64,000 bases of DNA from CAYLHS01 sp964594235 (GCA_964594235.1 CAZQMF010000002.1:33388-97387), one strand, 5' to 3'. Shown: positions 17,301 to 26,305, counted from the stretch's first letter. The notes: generated by a model from the sequence alone, not told the origin. Translations and numbers: made by a program.

Positions 17301-17475
17301 TGCCCTTCTTGCGAAGAGCCACAATGGGCCGTTGTGTCGGGAAGGCGCCAGGGAGTCCTTGCCCGCAGCCCAATGCGCTTGTTGGGGTGTCGGGTGTGGG
17401 TGGCACCCGACCTCTTGATCGTAGCGATCGTTTCGAGAAGGTGTCAAAAGGTTCCCAGGACGGCATACTTCTGGG
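17301..17475. other. Structured non-coding gap upstream of the DedA-like/small export gene
   Basis: This 175-bp stretch has no supported ORF. It contains CACAA/TTGTG arms near 17320-17340 and a perfect 8-bp hairpin GTCGGGTG/CACCCGAC (17389-17396 with 17404-17411) about 65 bp before the next start. A 5' leader, attenuator or small RNA is possible, but no known riboswitch class was recognised. Confidence 0.35.
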
Positions 17476-17970
17476 ATGCGGGATACCCTGACAACCTTCG
17501 CACAGCACTTTCCCGAACCCCTCGCGGTCATGCTTCTCGCGGCGCTCCCCATCACCGAGCTGAGGTTCTCGATCCCATTCGCCGTGCAGGTGTTCGACAT
17601 GCAGATCCCGCAGGCGTTCATCTGGTCTGTCCTCGGCAACATCCTCCCGGTTCCGTTCATCCTGGTGCTGTTGGGGCCGGTCACCTCGTGGGCCGAGGAC
17701 CACTGGGCGGGACTCCATCGGTTCCTCGACCGTCTGTTCGCGCACTCACGCCGCCGGCACACGGCTCGTTTCGATCGACTTCGCGACGTGGCACTCATCA
17801 CGTTCGTTGCCATCCCGTTGCCGGTCACGGGTGCCTGGAGCGGGGCACTCGCCGCGTTCGTGTTCGGCGTTGAACCGCGGCGCGCGACCCTGTTGATCTC
17901 GATCGGTGTGGTCATCGCCGGGTTGATCGTGTCTGCACTGACGGCGGCGGGGGTTGCGCTCCTCTCCTAG
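17476..17970 (+). CDS. Small multidrug-export-type membrane protein (COG2426 family)
   Basis: This 164-residue membrane protein has four to five hydrophobic segments. It matches the Sm_multidrug_ex family: ALPITELRFSIPFAV near the N-terminus, GNILPVPFILVLLGP in the middle, and VAIPLPVTGAWSGALAAFVFG with a conserved Pro/Gly pattern near the C-terminus. The family name is historical; transport activity is not well established. It starts at ATG 17476 after a structured leader, and a lipoprotein cytochrome gene follows 40 bp downstream. Confidence 0.85.
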   Translation: MRDTLTTFAQHFPEPLAVMLLAALPITELRFSIPFAVQVFDMQIPQAFIWSVLGNILPVPFILVLLGPVTSWAEDHWAGLHRFLDRLFAHSRRRHTARFDRLRDVALITFVAIPLPVTGAWSGALAAFVFGVEPRRATLLISIGVVIAGLIVSALTAAGVALLS

Positions 17971-18010
17971 ACGGCGAAGCGGCGGGATCGGCGAAGTAGG
18001 CTCAGCATCC

Positions 18011-18313
18011 GTGAAGTGGATCGTCGCGCTGCTGGCTGTCGCACTGCTGTCGGCATGCACCGTGCCCCGCCTCCCGTCGGACGCCAGTGGTTCGGAGGTC
18101 TTCGGCACGATCTGTGCACGGTGCCACGGCAAGGATCTCGCGGGCGGCATCGGTCCAGCGCTTGGGTCGGGGTCGGAGGCTGCCCAAATGACCGACGAGT
18201 TCTACCGCTTCACCATCATTCATGGGCTCGGCCGTATGCCGTCATTCAGATCGACTCTGAGTGACGAACAGATCGACCGGGTGATCCGGTACATACGGCA
18301 ACAGCAGGGTTGA
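18011..18313 (+). CDS. Lipoprotein class I cytochrome c
   Basis: This 100-residue protein has a lipobox signal peptide ending at Cys16 (ALLSAC) and one c-type haem site CARCH near residue 37. A Met ligand is offered by RMPSF near residue 76, and the C-terminal helix has LSDEQIDRVIRYI. It is a small anchored electron carrier outside the membrane. Its redox partner is not encoded next to it; the nearest candidate in this window is the PQQ sugar dehydrogenase, which is far away. GTG 18011 is the start that places the signal peptide properly. Confidence 0.88.
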   Translation: MKWIVALLAVALLSACTVPRLPSDASGSEVFGTICARCHGKDLAGGIGPALGSGSEAAQMTDEFYRFTIIHGLGRMPSFRSTLSDEQIDRVIRYIRQQQG

Positions 18314-18325
18314 GAGGAGGACACC

Positions 18326-19096
18326 ATGCGAATCCAGGGAGCGATCGCCCTCGTTACCGGTGGGGCCGGTGGGTTGGGTGAAGGCGCAGCGAGGAAGCTG
18401 ATCGAGCACGGCGCGAAGGTTGCGCTGCTCGACCTCGACCGATCCAACGGTTCCGAGGTCGCAGCGGGATTGGGTGCGGGGACCGTGTTCGTCCCTGTTG
18501 ACGTCACCGACACCGAGTCTGTAGCGCACGCTGTCGACGAAGTAGTCGAGACGTTTGGGCGACTCGATGTGTGTGTGAACGCCGCCGGCATCCTGGCCGC
18601 GCATCGGGTCGTCGGACGGGACGGCAGGCTCTTTCCGATCGACGCGTTCAAGGCCGTGATCGATGTCAACCTCGTCGGCCTGTTCGACATGAGCCGGCGC
18701 GCGGCACAGGCGATGAGTACAAACGAACCCAACGACGACGGCGAACGTGGGGTCATCGTCAACGTGGCGTCGATCGCTGCGTTCGAGGGACAAATCGGCC
18801 AGGCCGCCTACTCGGCATCGAAAGGAGGCATCGTTTCGCTGACGCTGCCACTGGCGAGAGACCTCGGATCGTTGGGGATCCGCGTGATGGCGATCGCCCC
18901 GGGCATCATGGATACGCCGATGCTCGGCGCGGTGAGTGACGAGGTGAGGGAATCGCTGGCGAAGGTGCATGTGTTCCCGAAGCGACTCGGCACCCCCGAT
19001 GATCTCGGCTCGCTCGTCGTGGCCATCGTCGAGAACCCGCTCCTGAACGGAGAGGTGATTCGTCTCGACGCGGCCGCGAGGCTCGGACCTCGCTGA
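18326..19096 (+). CDS. SDR-family 3-hydroxyacyl-CoA dehydrogenase-like oxidoreductase (HSD17B10-like)
   Basis: This 256-residue classical SDR has the cofactor motif TGGAGGLG (11-18), an acidic LDLD after the second strand (NAD preference), NAAG, and the catalytic Ser plus YSASK (Tyr about 159). The N-terminal pattern and late PKRLGTPDDLGSLV resemble type 10 17-beta-HSD/3-hydroxyacyl-CoA dehydrogenases that oxidise 3-hydroxyacyl-CoA. It has a GAGAGGAG ribosome site. The stop overlaps the start of the CoA racemase (TGATG). The operon with acyl-CoA genes supports a lipid-catabolic job. Confidence 0.85.
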   Translation: MRIQGAIALVTGGAGGLGEGAARKLIEHGAKVALLDLDRSNGSEVAAGLGAGTVFVPVDVTDTESVAHAVDEVVETFGRLDVCVNAAGILAAHRVVGRDGRLFPIDAFKAVIDVNLVGLFDMSRRAAQAMSTNEPNDDGERGVIVNVASIAAFEGQIGQAAYSASKGGIVSLTLPLARDLGSLGIRVMAIAPGIMDTPMLGAVSDEVRESLAKVHVFPKRLGTPDDLGSLVVAIVENPLLNGEVIRLDAAARLGPR

Positions 19097-20226
19097 TGGG
19101 ACCCCTGGCCGGGTTCACCATCATCGAGATCGGATCGATCGGCCCTGGGCCGTTCTGCGGCATGATCCTGTCGGATCTCGGAGCCCGTGTCGTCAGGGTC
19201 GCCCGTCCCGGACCGTCTCTCTACCGCGACCTCCTGCATAGAGGAAGAGACGCGATCGCCATCGACCTCAAGCACCCAGGCGCGCCAGAGGTCGTGCTCC
19301 GAATGGTCGAGCACGCCGATGCCTTCTTCGAAGGCTTCCGTCCCGGCGTAGCCGAGCGCTTGGGCATCGGTCCCGAGGATGCGCTCGCCCGCAACCCGAA
19401 ACTGGTATATGGGCGGATGACGGGGTTCGGGCAGGAGGGACCACTCGCAGCGTCGGCGGGGCACGACATCGACTACATCGCCGTGTCAGGCGTGCTCGAC
19501 CTGATCGGGATGTCGGGCGGGCCACCCGTGGTGCCCCTCAACCTGGTCGGTGATCTCGGTGGGGGAGCGATGCTGCTCGCTGTGGGATTGCTCGCCGGGC
19601 TGCTCGAGGCAGGGCGCTCAGGGCAGGGGCAGGTGATCGATGCTGCGATGGTCGATGGTTCGGCGACTCTCGGCATGTTCCCTCGCGCGCTGCATGCCAT
19701 AGGGCAGTGGGAAGGTGGGCGTGGGGAGAATCTCATCGATGGAGGCGCTCCCTTCTACCGCACATACGAGACGAGCGACGGTCGGTACGTCGCGGTGGGG
19801 GCGCTCGAACCGCTCTTCTACTCGGAACTCGTGGACGGGCTCGGTCTTGATGCACGTGACCTGCCGGAGCAGTATGACCAGACCCACTGGCCGAGGCTTC
19901 GTGCCATGTTCGAGGCGGTGTTCGCGACGAAGCCTCGAGACGAGTGGGTGGAGATTTTCGCCGGGACCGATGCCTGCGTTGCGCCCGTCCTGACACCGGC
20001 CGAGGCGCCGCAGCACACGCACAACGTCGCCAGGGGCACGTTTGTCGACGTGGGGGGCGTGATGCAAGCGGCGCCCGCTCCACGGTTCGGTCGAACGCCG
20101 GCCGGCCCACCGGGTGCGATCCCATCGTCAGGTCGTGACAGTGTTCGTGTTCTCGAGTCGTTCGGCTTCGAGCAAGCGGAGATCGAACCGCTGGTGGAGC
20201 TGGGCGTTGTCGTGCAGGATCCCTGA
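19096..20226 (+). CDS. CaiB/BaiF family CoA-transferase, alpha-methylacyl-CoA racemase-like
   Basis: This 376-residue protein has GPLAGFTIIEIGSIGPGPFC at the N-terminus and the AMACR-like catalytic pair in SAGHDIDYIAVSG (His then Asp, about residues 122-127). Family members epimerise 2-methylacyl-CoA thioesters or transfer CoA. The HDxxY pattern and lack of a transferase-type Asp context favour the racemase, which prepares branched or sterol side chains for beta-oxidation. Coupled to the upstream SDR by a one-base overlap. A 49-bp gap leads to the acyl-CoA ligase. Confidence 0.88.
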   Translation: MGPLAGFTIIEIGSIGPGPFCGMILSDLGARVVRVARPGPSLYRDLLHRGRDAIAIDLKHPGAPEVVLRMVEHADAFFEGFRPGVAERLGIGPEDALARNPKLVYGRMTGFGQEGPLAASAGHDIDYIAVSGVLDLIGMSGGPPVVPLNLVGDLGGGAMLLAVGLLAGLLEAGRSGQGQVIDAAMVDGSATLGMFPRALHAIGQWEGGRGENLIDGGAPFYRTYETSDGRYVAVGALEPLFYSELVDGLGLDARDLPEQYDQTHWPRLRAMFEAVFATKPRDEWVEIFAGTDACVAPVLTPAEAPQHTHNVARGTFVDVGGVMQAAPAPRFGRTPAGPPGAIPSSGRDSVRVLESFGFEQAEIEPLVELGVVVQDP

Positions 20227-20275
20227 GCAAGAACTGACCGTCGCAACTATCGTCTCAGGGTAGGAGGGAGGGTGA

Positions 20276-22045
20276 ATGCGAGCGTACACGAGCCCTGGCG
20301 AGGTGCGGATCGCACCGGATGACAACGGACTCCGAGCGTTGCTGGAACGGGCCGAGACTCATCCGGACGTCGCAGCGCTCGCGTACAGGGACGGCGACAG
20401 GTTTGTGGACATCTCGACCGCCGACGCGGTCCGGCGGATTACCTCCATCGCCGCCGCGCTCATCGACGCGGGTGTCCAACCGGGCGACCGGGTCGCGGTG
20501 TTCTCCTCGACGCGAGTCGAGTACACGCTGATCCAGTTCGCCGTGTGGGCCTCCGGAGCCGCACTGGTCACCATCTACGAGACGTCATCACCTGAGCAGG
20601 TCGAGTGGATCATGCGCGACAGCGGCTCCGTCGTCCTGTTCTGCGAGAACGACACGCTCCGATCCGTGTACGAAGAGGTCGCTTCGGTACTGCCCGTCTG
20701 TCGGAGCGTGTTCATCATTGAAGGAGGGGAGCTCGGGAAGGGGCCCATCGACGAGGCACGGCGTGCCGAGGTAGCGCGACGCTCAAAGGCAATCACCCAC
20801 GACGACCTGGCCATGCTCATCTACACATCGGGCACGACCGGAAACCCGAAGGGGTGCGAGCTGACCCACGGCAACTTCGCCTTCACATCACGAAACGTCA
20901 TTGCAGCTCTCCCTGACCTGTTCAAACCGGGAAACTCGACACTCGTGTTCCTTCCGCTCGCCCACTCGTTCGCGCAGACGGTCCAGATTGGGTGTGCCGC
21001 TGCCGGTGTCAGGATGGGGTACGCGACCGGCATGCAGAACCTCGTCGAGGAGTTCTCGATGTTCCACCCGCGGTGGGTGTTCTCCGTACCGAGGGTGTTC
21101 GAGAAGGTGTACAACGGCGCCAAGCTCAAGGCCGACGGGGAGGGCAAGGGCCGCATCTTCGACATGGCGGCGAACGTGGCCATCGGGTACTCATCGCAGA
21201 CGTCGCCGAACTTGCGCACACGTGTGCTGCACGCGGTGTTCGACAAGCTCGTGTACGGGAAGCTGCGAGAGGTGTTCGGTGGGGAACTCGCCTACGCGAT
21301 CTCCGGTGCTGCGGCGCTCGGCGAGCGACTCGGACACTTCTTCAGAGGTATCGGTCTGGTCGTGCTCGAAGGCTACGGTCTCACCGAAACGACGGCCGCG
21401 ACCTTCTTCAACAGGCCGACCAATGTGAAGATCGGGACGGTTGGCCAGCCGACGCCCGGCATGTCGGTCGCGATCGGTGGCGACGGCGAGGTCCTGCTGC
21501 GTGGAGGCTGTGTCTTCAGGGGATACTGGAACAGTCCCGTAGCAACCGAAGAGGCGTTCGACGGGGATGGCTGGTTCCACAGCGGCGACGTCGGAGAGCT
21601 CGACGATGAGGGGTTCCTGCGCATCACGGGTCGCAAGAAGGAGATTCTGGTCACCGCCGGAGGCAAGAATGTCGCGCCGGCCGTGCTCGAAGACCGGCTG
21701 AGAGCACATCCGCTGGTCAGCCAGTGCATGGTCATTGGCGACGCCAAGCCGTTCATTTCCGTGCTTGTCACCCTCGACTCGGAGACCCTGCACGAATGGG
21801 CACGACGCAACGGCAAGAGCGACGAGACCGATCTCGCCACCGACCCCGATCTCATCGCGCAGATCGAATCCGCCGTCGCCGATGCCAACAAGGCGGTATC
21901 CAAAGCAGAGTCGATCCGCCAGTACCGGATTCTTCCGGGCGACTTCACCATCGAAGGAGGGGAGTTGACCCCGACCCTCAAGGTCAAACGGTCGTTCGTG
22001 GGGAACAAATACCGTGCCGTAATCGACAGCATCTACGGTGGGTGA
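20276..22045 (+). CDS. Long-chain acyl-CoA synthetase (AMP-forming, FadD15-like)
   Basis: This 589-residue adenylate-forming enzyme activates fatty acids to acyl-CoA with ATP. P-loop YTSGTTGNPKGCELTH lies near 182-197, and EGYGLTETTA near 363-372. The hinge region is WFHSGDVGELDDEGFLRITGR, followed by the KKEILVTAGGKNVAPA loop (about 440-475). Length and motifs match the FadD15/long-chain group. The start ATG 20276 follows GGAGGG. The flanking racemase and SDR genes suggest it feeds the same degradation pathway. Confidence 0.92.
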   Translation: MRAYTSPGEVRIAPDDNGLRALLERAETHPDVAALAYRDGDRFVDISTADAVRRITSIAAALIDAGVQPGDRVAVFSSTRVEYTLIQFAVWASGAALVTIYETSSPEQVEWIMRDSGSVVLFCENDTLRSVYEEVASVLPVCRSVFIIEGGELGKGPIDEARRAEVARRSKAITHDDLAMLIYTSGTTGNPKGCELTHGNFAFTSRNVIAALPDLFKPGNSTLVFLPLAHSFAQTVQIGCAAAGVRMGYATGMQNLVEEFSMFHPRWVFSVPRVFEKVYNGAKLKADGEGKGRIFDMAANVAIGYSSQTSPNLRTRVLHAVFDKLVYGKLREVFGGELAYAISGAAALGERLGHFFRGIGLVVLEGYGLTETTAATFFNRPTNVKIGTVGQPTPGMSVAIGGDGEVLLRGGCVFRGYWNSPVATEEAFDGDGWFHSGDVGELDDEGFLRITGRKKEILVTAGGKNVAPAVLEDRLRAHPLVSQCMVIGDAKPFISVLVTLDSETLHEWARRNGKSDETDLATDPDLIAQIESAVADANKAVSKAESIRQYRILPGDFTIEGGELTPTLKVKRSFVGNKYRAVIDSIYGG

Positions 22046-22089
22046 GTGGTGGACTCTTCTCTCCTCGTTGTTGCGTGAGTCAGTTGGCC

Positions 22090-23712
22090 ATGTCGCGGGT
22101 AGCTCACGCAAGAACGGCAACGGCGGACTCGTGGGACAGCCCAGAAGGGCGACGGTACGCCGAGCAGCTCGGACTCAGCGAGTCAGGAAGGGTGGCACTC
22201 TCAGCCGGAGTCATCTATCAGATCTATCCCCGTTCGTTCCAGGATTCGAACGGCGACGGGATCGGTGACCTCGAGGGGATCAGGCACCGGCTCGACTACC
22301 TGACGGACCTCGGCGTCGACGCGGTCTGGTTGTCCCCGTTCTACCCATCTCCGATGGCCGACTTCGGGTACGACATCTCGGACTACTGCGAGATCGACCC
22401 CATGTTCGGGACGCTCGACGACTTCGACCGGCTCCTCTCGGACCTGCATGATCGCGACATGAAGCTGATCGTCGACTGGGTACCCAACCACACGTCCGAT
22501 GAGCACCCATGGTTCGTCGAGTCTCGATCGTCGCGAAACAGCCCGAAACGGGATTGGTATGTATGGGCGGACCCGAAGCCAGACCGCTCGCCGCCGAACA
22601 ACTGGGAAAGCCAGTTCGGAGGTGGCGCCTGGCAGTGGGACGACCACACGGGCCAGTACTACCTCCACTCGTTCCTGGCTGTCCAGCCAGATCTCAACTG
22701 GCGCAACCCGGAGGTCGAGGCGGCGATGCTCGATACCCTCCGCTTCTGGCTGAACCGAGGCGTTGACGGGTTCCGCATGGACGTCGTCGCGTTCATCATG
22801 AAGGATCCGGACCTGCGTGATGACCCCGAGCCTCCAACCGATGAGCCTCCACGCAGCAGGGAACATCCGGACGTACACGCGATGTTCCGCACCATCCGGG
22901 CGGTTCTCGATGAGTATGACCCGCCTCGCTTCTCCATCGGCGAGATCTACGAGCCGAACTGGCAACGATGGGCTTCGTACTACGGGGCCAACCTCGACGA
23001 ACTCACGATGCCATTCAACTTCTCACTCCTCCACGCCCCATGGAACGCTCGCGTTTTCAGGAGTCTCATCGATGCGTGCGAAGCCGCCGTTCCGGCCGGT
23101 GCCTGGCCCAACTACGTCCTCGGCAACCACGACAAAGTCAGGCTCGCCACCAGATACGGTCCAACCTCGGTTCGAGCGGCCGGCATGCTGCTGCTGGCGC
23201 TTCGAGGTACACCAACCCTCTACTACGGGGACGAACTCGGCATCGAGCAAGTCGACATCCCGCCTGAGCTCCAGCAGGACCCATGGGGGAGGCAGATGCC
23301 CGGCATGGGCCGGGACGGGTGCCGGACCCCGATGCAGTGGGACACGAGCCCGCACTCCGGATTCAGCACTGCCATGCCGTGGCTTCCCGTCGCCGGCGGC
23401 TGGCAGACACGCAACGTCGCTACCCAAAGCGGCACTTCGACACTTGCCTTCTACCGGGGCATGCTCGCGCTGCGGAGCGCCACGCCGGTTCTCGCGACGG
23501 GGGAGTATCGGTCGTTCGACGCGCCTGACGACTGCCTCGCGTTCGAACGACACGACGGCACCGATCGGGTCGCCGTCGTGATCAACTTCAGCACCGAGAA
23601 TCGGCATGTCGATCTCGCGGGAACCGTTCTGCTGTCCACCGTCCTCGACCGAGAAGGACGCGTCGAACACCTCGATCTCCGCCCGAGCGAGGGGATCGTT
23701 GTTCGGCTTTGA
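22090..23712 (+). CDS. GH13 alpha-glucosidase/oligo-1,6-glucosidase-type glycoside hydrolase
   Basis: This 540-residue alpha-amylase-superfamily enzyme has YQIYPRSFQDSNGDGIGDL near residue 42, region I VVDWVPNHTS-like segment (IVDWVPNHTS), nucleophile Asp in GFRMDVVAF, acid/base Glu in SIGEIYEP, and region IV VLGNHDKVR. It cleaves or transfers alpha-linked glucose. The first 35 residues before the barrel are a non-family tail, so the start (ATG 22090) could be slightly later. It sits between acyl-CoA genes without obvious functional link, although MalQ at 29-30 kb would share its substrates. Confidence 0.9.
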   Translation: MSRVAHARTATADSWDSPEGRRYAEQLGLSESGRVALSAGVIYQIYPRSFQDSNGDGIGDLEGIRHRLDYLTDLGVDAVWLSPFYPSPMADFGYDISDYCEIDPMFGTLDDFDRLLSDLHDRDMKLIVDWVPNHTSDEHPWFVESRSSRNSPKRDWYVWADPKPDRSPPNNWESQFGGGAWQWDDHTGQYYLHSFLAVQPDLNWRNPEVEAAMLDTLRFWLNRGVDGFRMDVVAFIMKDPDLRDDPEPPTDEPPRSREHPDVHAMFRTIRAVLDEYDPPRFSIGEIYEPNWQRWASYYGANLDELTMPFNFSLLHAPWNARVFRSLIDACEAAVPAGAWPNYVLGNHDKVRLATRYGPTSVRAAGMLLLALRGTPTLYYGDELGIEQVDIPPELQQDPWGRQMPGMGRDGCRTPMQWDTSPHSGFSTAMPWLPVAGGWQTRNVATQSGTSTLAFYRGMLALRSATPVLATGEYRSFDAPDDCLAFERHDGTDRVAVVINFSTENRHVDLAGTVLLSTVLDREGRVEHLDLRPSEGIVVRL

Positions 23713-23760
23713 CGCGCTCGGCCAATGTCACGTAGCGTTGGTCGCGAACAGGAGGAGACA

Positions 23761-24675
23761 ATGCCGGACGCAACGTTCGACGGAAGAGTCGCAATCGTCA
23801 CCGGGGCAGGGGGAGGACTCGGAAGATCCTATGTGCTGGAGCTCGCGCGGCGGGGCGCCAAAGTCGTGGTCAACGACCTCGGCGGGGCCGTCGACGGTGT
23901 TGGTGGCGCGAAGAGCCCCGCAGACGGTGTCGTTGAGGAGATTCGGGCCGCTGGAGGAGAGGCAGTTGCCAACTACGACTCGGTCAGCACCCCGGAAGGC
24001 GGGGAGCGGATCGTGCAGACCGCTCTCGATCACTTCGGGACGGTCGACGCCCTCATCAACAACGCGGGGATTCTACGAGACAAGAGCTTCGCCAAACTCG
24101 AATGGCCGAACCTCGACGCCGTTCTCGACGTCCACCTGAAGGGGGCGTTCTACGTGACCCAGCCGGCTTTCAAGGTCATGAAGGAGAAAGGGTACGGGAG
24201 GCTCGTCTTCGCATCCTCCAACGCCGGCATTCTCGGCAACTTCGGGCAGTCGAACTACGGCTCGGCCAAGATGGGACTCGTCGGGCTCTCGAACATCGTG
24301 GCCATCGAAGGCGCCAAGTACGGCATCCAGTCGAACGTCATCGCTCCGCTCGCCAGGACCCGCATGACCGAAGAGTTGCTTGGCGAAATGGCCGATAACA
24401 TGGATCCGGAACAGGTCGCTGCCATGGTCGTCTACCTGGCGTCAGAAGCATGCCCGTTCACACACGAGATCTTCTCCGCCGGCGGAGGGCGCTACGCACG
24501 GTTCTTCGTCGGTGCCACCCACGGCTGGTTCGCCGGAGTCGGCGTGACACCCACCGTCGAAGAGGTCGCGGCGCACCTCGATGAGATTCGCGATACCGAC
24601 CACTTCGAGATCTTCGGAAACCTCTCCGAGGAGATCGGCCTGCTCGTCAAGGACATGCAGAACGATGCCGGTTGA
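23761..24675 (+). CDS. SDR (3R)-hydroxyacyl-CoA dehydrogenase-like, peroxisomal multifunctional enzyme type 2 pattern
   Basis: This 304-residue SDR has VTGAGGGLGRSY at the cofactor site, VVNDLGGAVDGVG after strand two (a loop characteristic of MFE-2/HSD17B4-type enzymes), NNAG, and the catalytic YGSAK near residue 165. The long C-terminal tail (after 230) is also typical of this group. It would oxidise a 3-hydroxyacyl-CoA. It has a strong AGGAGGAG ribosome site. The last 11 bases overlap the MaoC hydratase gene, so the pair mirrors a split MFE-2. Confidence 0.9.
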   Translation: MPDATFDGRVAIVTGAGGGLGRSYVLELARRGAKVVVNDLGGAVDGVGGAKSPADGVVEEIRAAGGEAVANYDSVSTPEGGERIVQTALDHFGTVDALINNAGILRDKSFAKLEWPNLDAVLDVHLKGAFYVTQPAFKVMKEKGYGRLVFASSNAGILGNFGQSNYGSAKMGLVGLSNIVAIEGAKYGIQSNVIAPLARTRMTEELLGEMADNMDPEQVAAMVVYLASEACPFTHEIFSAGGGRYARFFVGATHGWFAGVGVTPTVEEVAAHLDEIRDTDHFEIFGNLSEEIGLLVKDMQNDAG

Positions 24676-25504
24676 TCCGAGACGGGCACTCGGTGCTGCC
24701 CTCCCGGTAACGACGGTGGCCTGGGACGAGGATCGGGTGATCCTGTACCAGCTGGGCATTGGTGCAGGTACACCGGCGACCGATCCAGATGAGCTCTCCT
24801 ACGTGTACGAGGCGAATCTGAAGGTGCTTCCGTCGTTCGCGACCGTTCCGGCCATGTCGACGATGCTGGCTATCGGGCAGGTGGACGGCATCTCGTTCAA
24901 CCCAGTATTGCTCGTGCACGGAGACCAGGAGGTTGTCGTTCACCGTCCTCTTCCTGTGGCCGCGACCGTCACCCAGACGGGCCGGATCGCCGAGATCTGG
25001 GACAAGGGGAGTGGAGCACTCGTTGTCGCCGAGGTCGACGGCGTCGACGCGGGCGGTACCCACCTGTACACGACCCGCGGCGGCCTGTTCCTACGCGGTG
25101 AGGGGAATTTCGGAGGGGAGCGAGGACCGAGGGCGGGTGACGTCGCCCCCGATCGGGAACCCGACATCGTCGTCGAATCCCCGACACTGGACCAGCAAGC
25201 TCTTCTGTACCGGCTCAGCGGCGACAGAAACCCGCTCCATGCCGATCCCGAGTTTGCCGCGATGGCCGGGTTCGAACGCCCGATTCTGCACGGTCTGTGC
25301 ACCTACGGGATCGTCTGCAAGGCCGCGGTCGACGCGGCATTCGACGCGGACGTGTCACAGGTCTCGAGATTCAGCGGCCGGTTCTCGAAGCCGGTGCTTC
25401 CGGGTCAGACCATCAGCACGGCCATGTGGCGACTCGAAGATCGGGTGGTTCTGCGCGCGACGGTGAACGGTGCAACGGTGCTCACCAACGCGTCGATCGG
25501 CTAG
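24665..25504 (+). CDS. MaoC-family enoyl-CoA hydratase 2
   Basis: This 279-residue double-hotdog protein is a hydratase that converts trans-2-enoyl-CoA to (3R)-hydroxyacyl-CoA. The second hotdog has the hydratase-2 motif YRLSGDRNPLHADPEFA (about 180-196) with the catalytic Asp/His pair, then GFERPILHGLCTYG. Length matches the hydratase-2 part of MFE-2. It overlaps the preceding SDR by 11 bp. Its stop shares a CTAG palindrome with the stop of the convergent small membrane protein gene. Confidence 0.92.
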   Translation: MPVDPRRALGAALPVTTVAWDEDRVILYQLGIGAGTPATDPDELSYVYEANLKVLPSFATVPAMSTMLAIGQVDGISFNPVLLVHGDQEVVVHRPLPVAATVTQTGRIAEIWDKGSGALVVAEVDGVDAGGTHLYTTRGGLFLRGEGNFGGERGPRAGDVAPDREPDIVVESPTLDQQALLYRLSGDRNPLHADPEFAAMAGFERPILHGLCTYGIVCKAAVDAAFDADVSQVSRFSGRFSKPVLPGQTISTAMWRLEDRVVLRATVNGATVLTNASIG

Positions 25505-25680
25505 CGACGACCCAGGGGTGCCCACGCCGACAGAACGATGCCCAGCACCACCCCCGCGATCGGGAGACCGATCAAGGTGAAGGTAGTGAGAGGAGCGATC
25601 GCGAGCTGCTGCAGCAGCAGGGCGACGAAGAACCCGAACAGCAGTCCCGAGATGATTCCGAGCACAGGCCTGCCTTTCAC
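25501..25680 (-). CDS. Small 59-residue two-segment membrane protein
   Basis: The gene begins at GTG 25680, overlapping the stop of the upstream 187-residue gene (GTGA). The 59 residues are almost entirely two hydrophobic segments (about 7-25 and 33-51) separated by a short turn, with MKGRP before and LGRR after, so it is a membrane hairpin. I do not recognise a family. Translational coupling and clean start/stop arrangement support it as real, and it probably works with the upstream signal-peptide protein. Confidence 0.68.
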   Translation of the reverse strand: MKGRPVLGIISGLLFGFFVALLLQQLAIAPLTTFTLIGLPIAGVVLGIVLSAWAPLGRR

Positions 25681-26240
25681 GGGGTCCTCCTTCTGAAGGC
25701 CGATCCGAGCAGGGTCAGACCGGTCACGATCGTTCCGGCCACGGTGGCGATGCCGATCGGACTCGAGAGAGGACTTCCTTCGATCTTCACCATCACATGT
25801 GCCGTGCAGGTCCCGCCGTCCGCTTCATGGGTCCCCGAGAGTTCGTAGAGCCCACGAGGGATCAGCGATTCGGCTACGGGGAAGTCCGCCTTGAAGTCGT
25901 CGACGTTGTAGTTGCCGTTGGCGGATCTGGTGTCCTCCTGGTTGGCGCCGGCCCAGCTGGCGATCTCGATGTCCCAGGGTCCCACCACGATGCCGAGACT
26001 CCCGTGGTGATTCGTGTTGGCAAACGGCACAGCCCCTTCCCACGCGGCGACAACACCGCTCTTGTCGATCGGAACCACGATCGGGTTGGCGGCCGTATCG
26101 TTGGCGGGGCCATACGTGGTACCGTCGATCACGACGGACCCTGTACAGCCGCCTGTGACCGAGGCGAATGCGAGTGCCGGAATCCACATCAGCGCAAGGA
26201 ACGCAGACGCGAACAGCAGCGGTTTCCAGTGGCGCAGCAA
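25677..26240 (-). CDS. Secreted or anchored hypothetical protein (signal peptide plus C-terminal membrane segment)
   Basis: This 187-residue protein has an N-terminal signal peptide (about 1-27), an extracellular domain of about 120 residues with two Cys (GGCTGS and GGTCTAH), and a C-terminal hydrophobic segment (about 160-180) closed by RRR. It looks like a type I anchored surface protein. No family recognised. The TTG start at 26240 has a strong GAGGAGG site 6 bases upstream, which fixes it. It overlaps the downstream 59-residue gene and follows thiN by 65 bp on the same strand. Confidence 0.7.
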   Translation of the reverse strand: MLRHWKPLLFASAFLALMWIPALAFASVTGGCTGSVVIDGTTYGPANDTAANPIVVPIDKSGVVAAWEGAVPFANTNHHGSLGIVVGPWDIEIASWAGANQEDTRSANGNYNVDDFKADFPVAESLIPRGLYELSGTHEADGGTCTAHVMVKIEGSPLSSPIGIATVAGTIVTGLTLLGSAFRRRTP

Positions 26241-26305
26241 ACAAACCCTCCTCTCCGTAAGGTCAACCTATCACCCCGACCCCGCTTCACAATAGGATTC
26301 CCGAC

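Noticed and set aside
17261..17491. Small plus-strand frames in the gap before 17476
   Set aside because: They run through hairpin sequence, lack ribosome sites and overlap the real start of the next gene.
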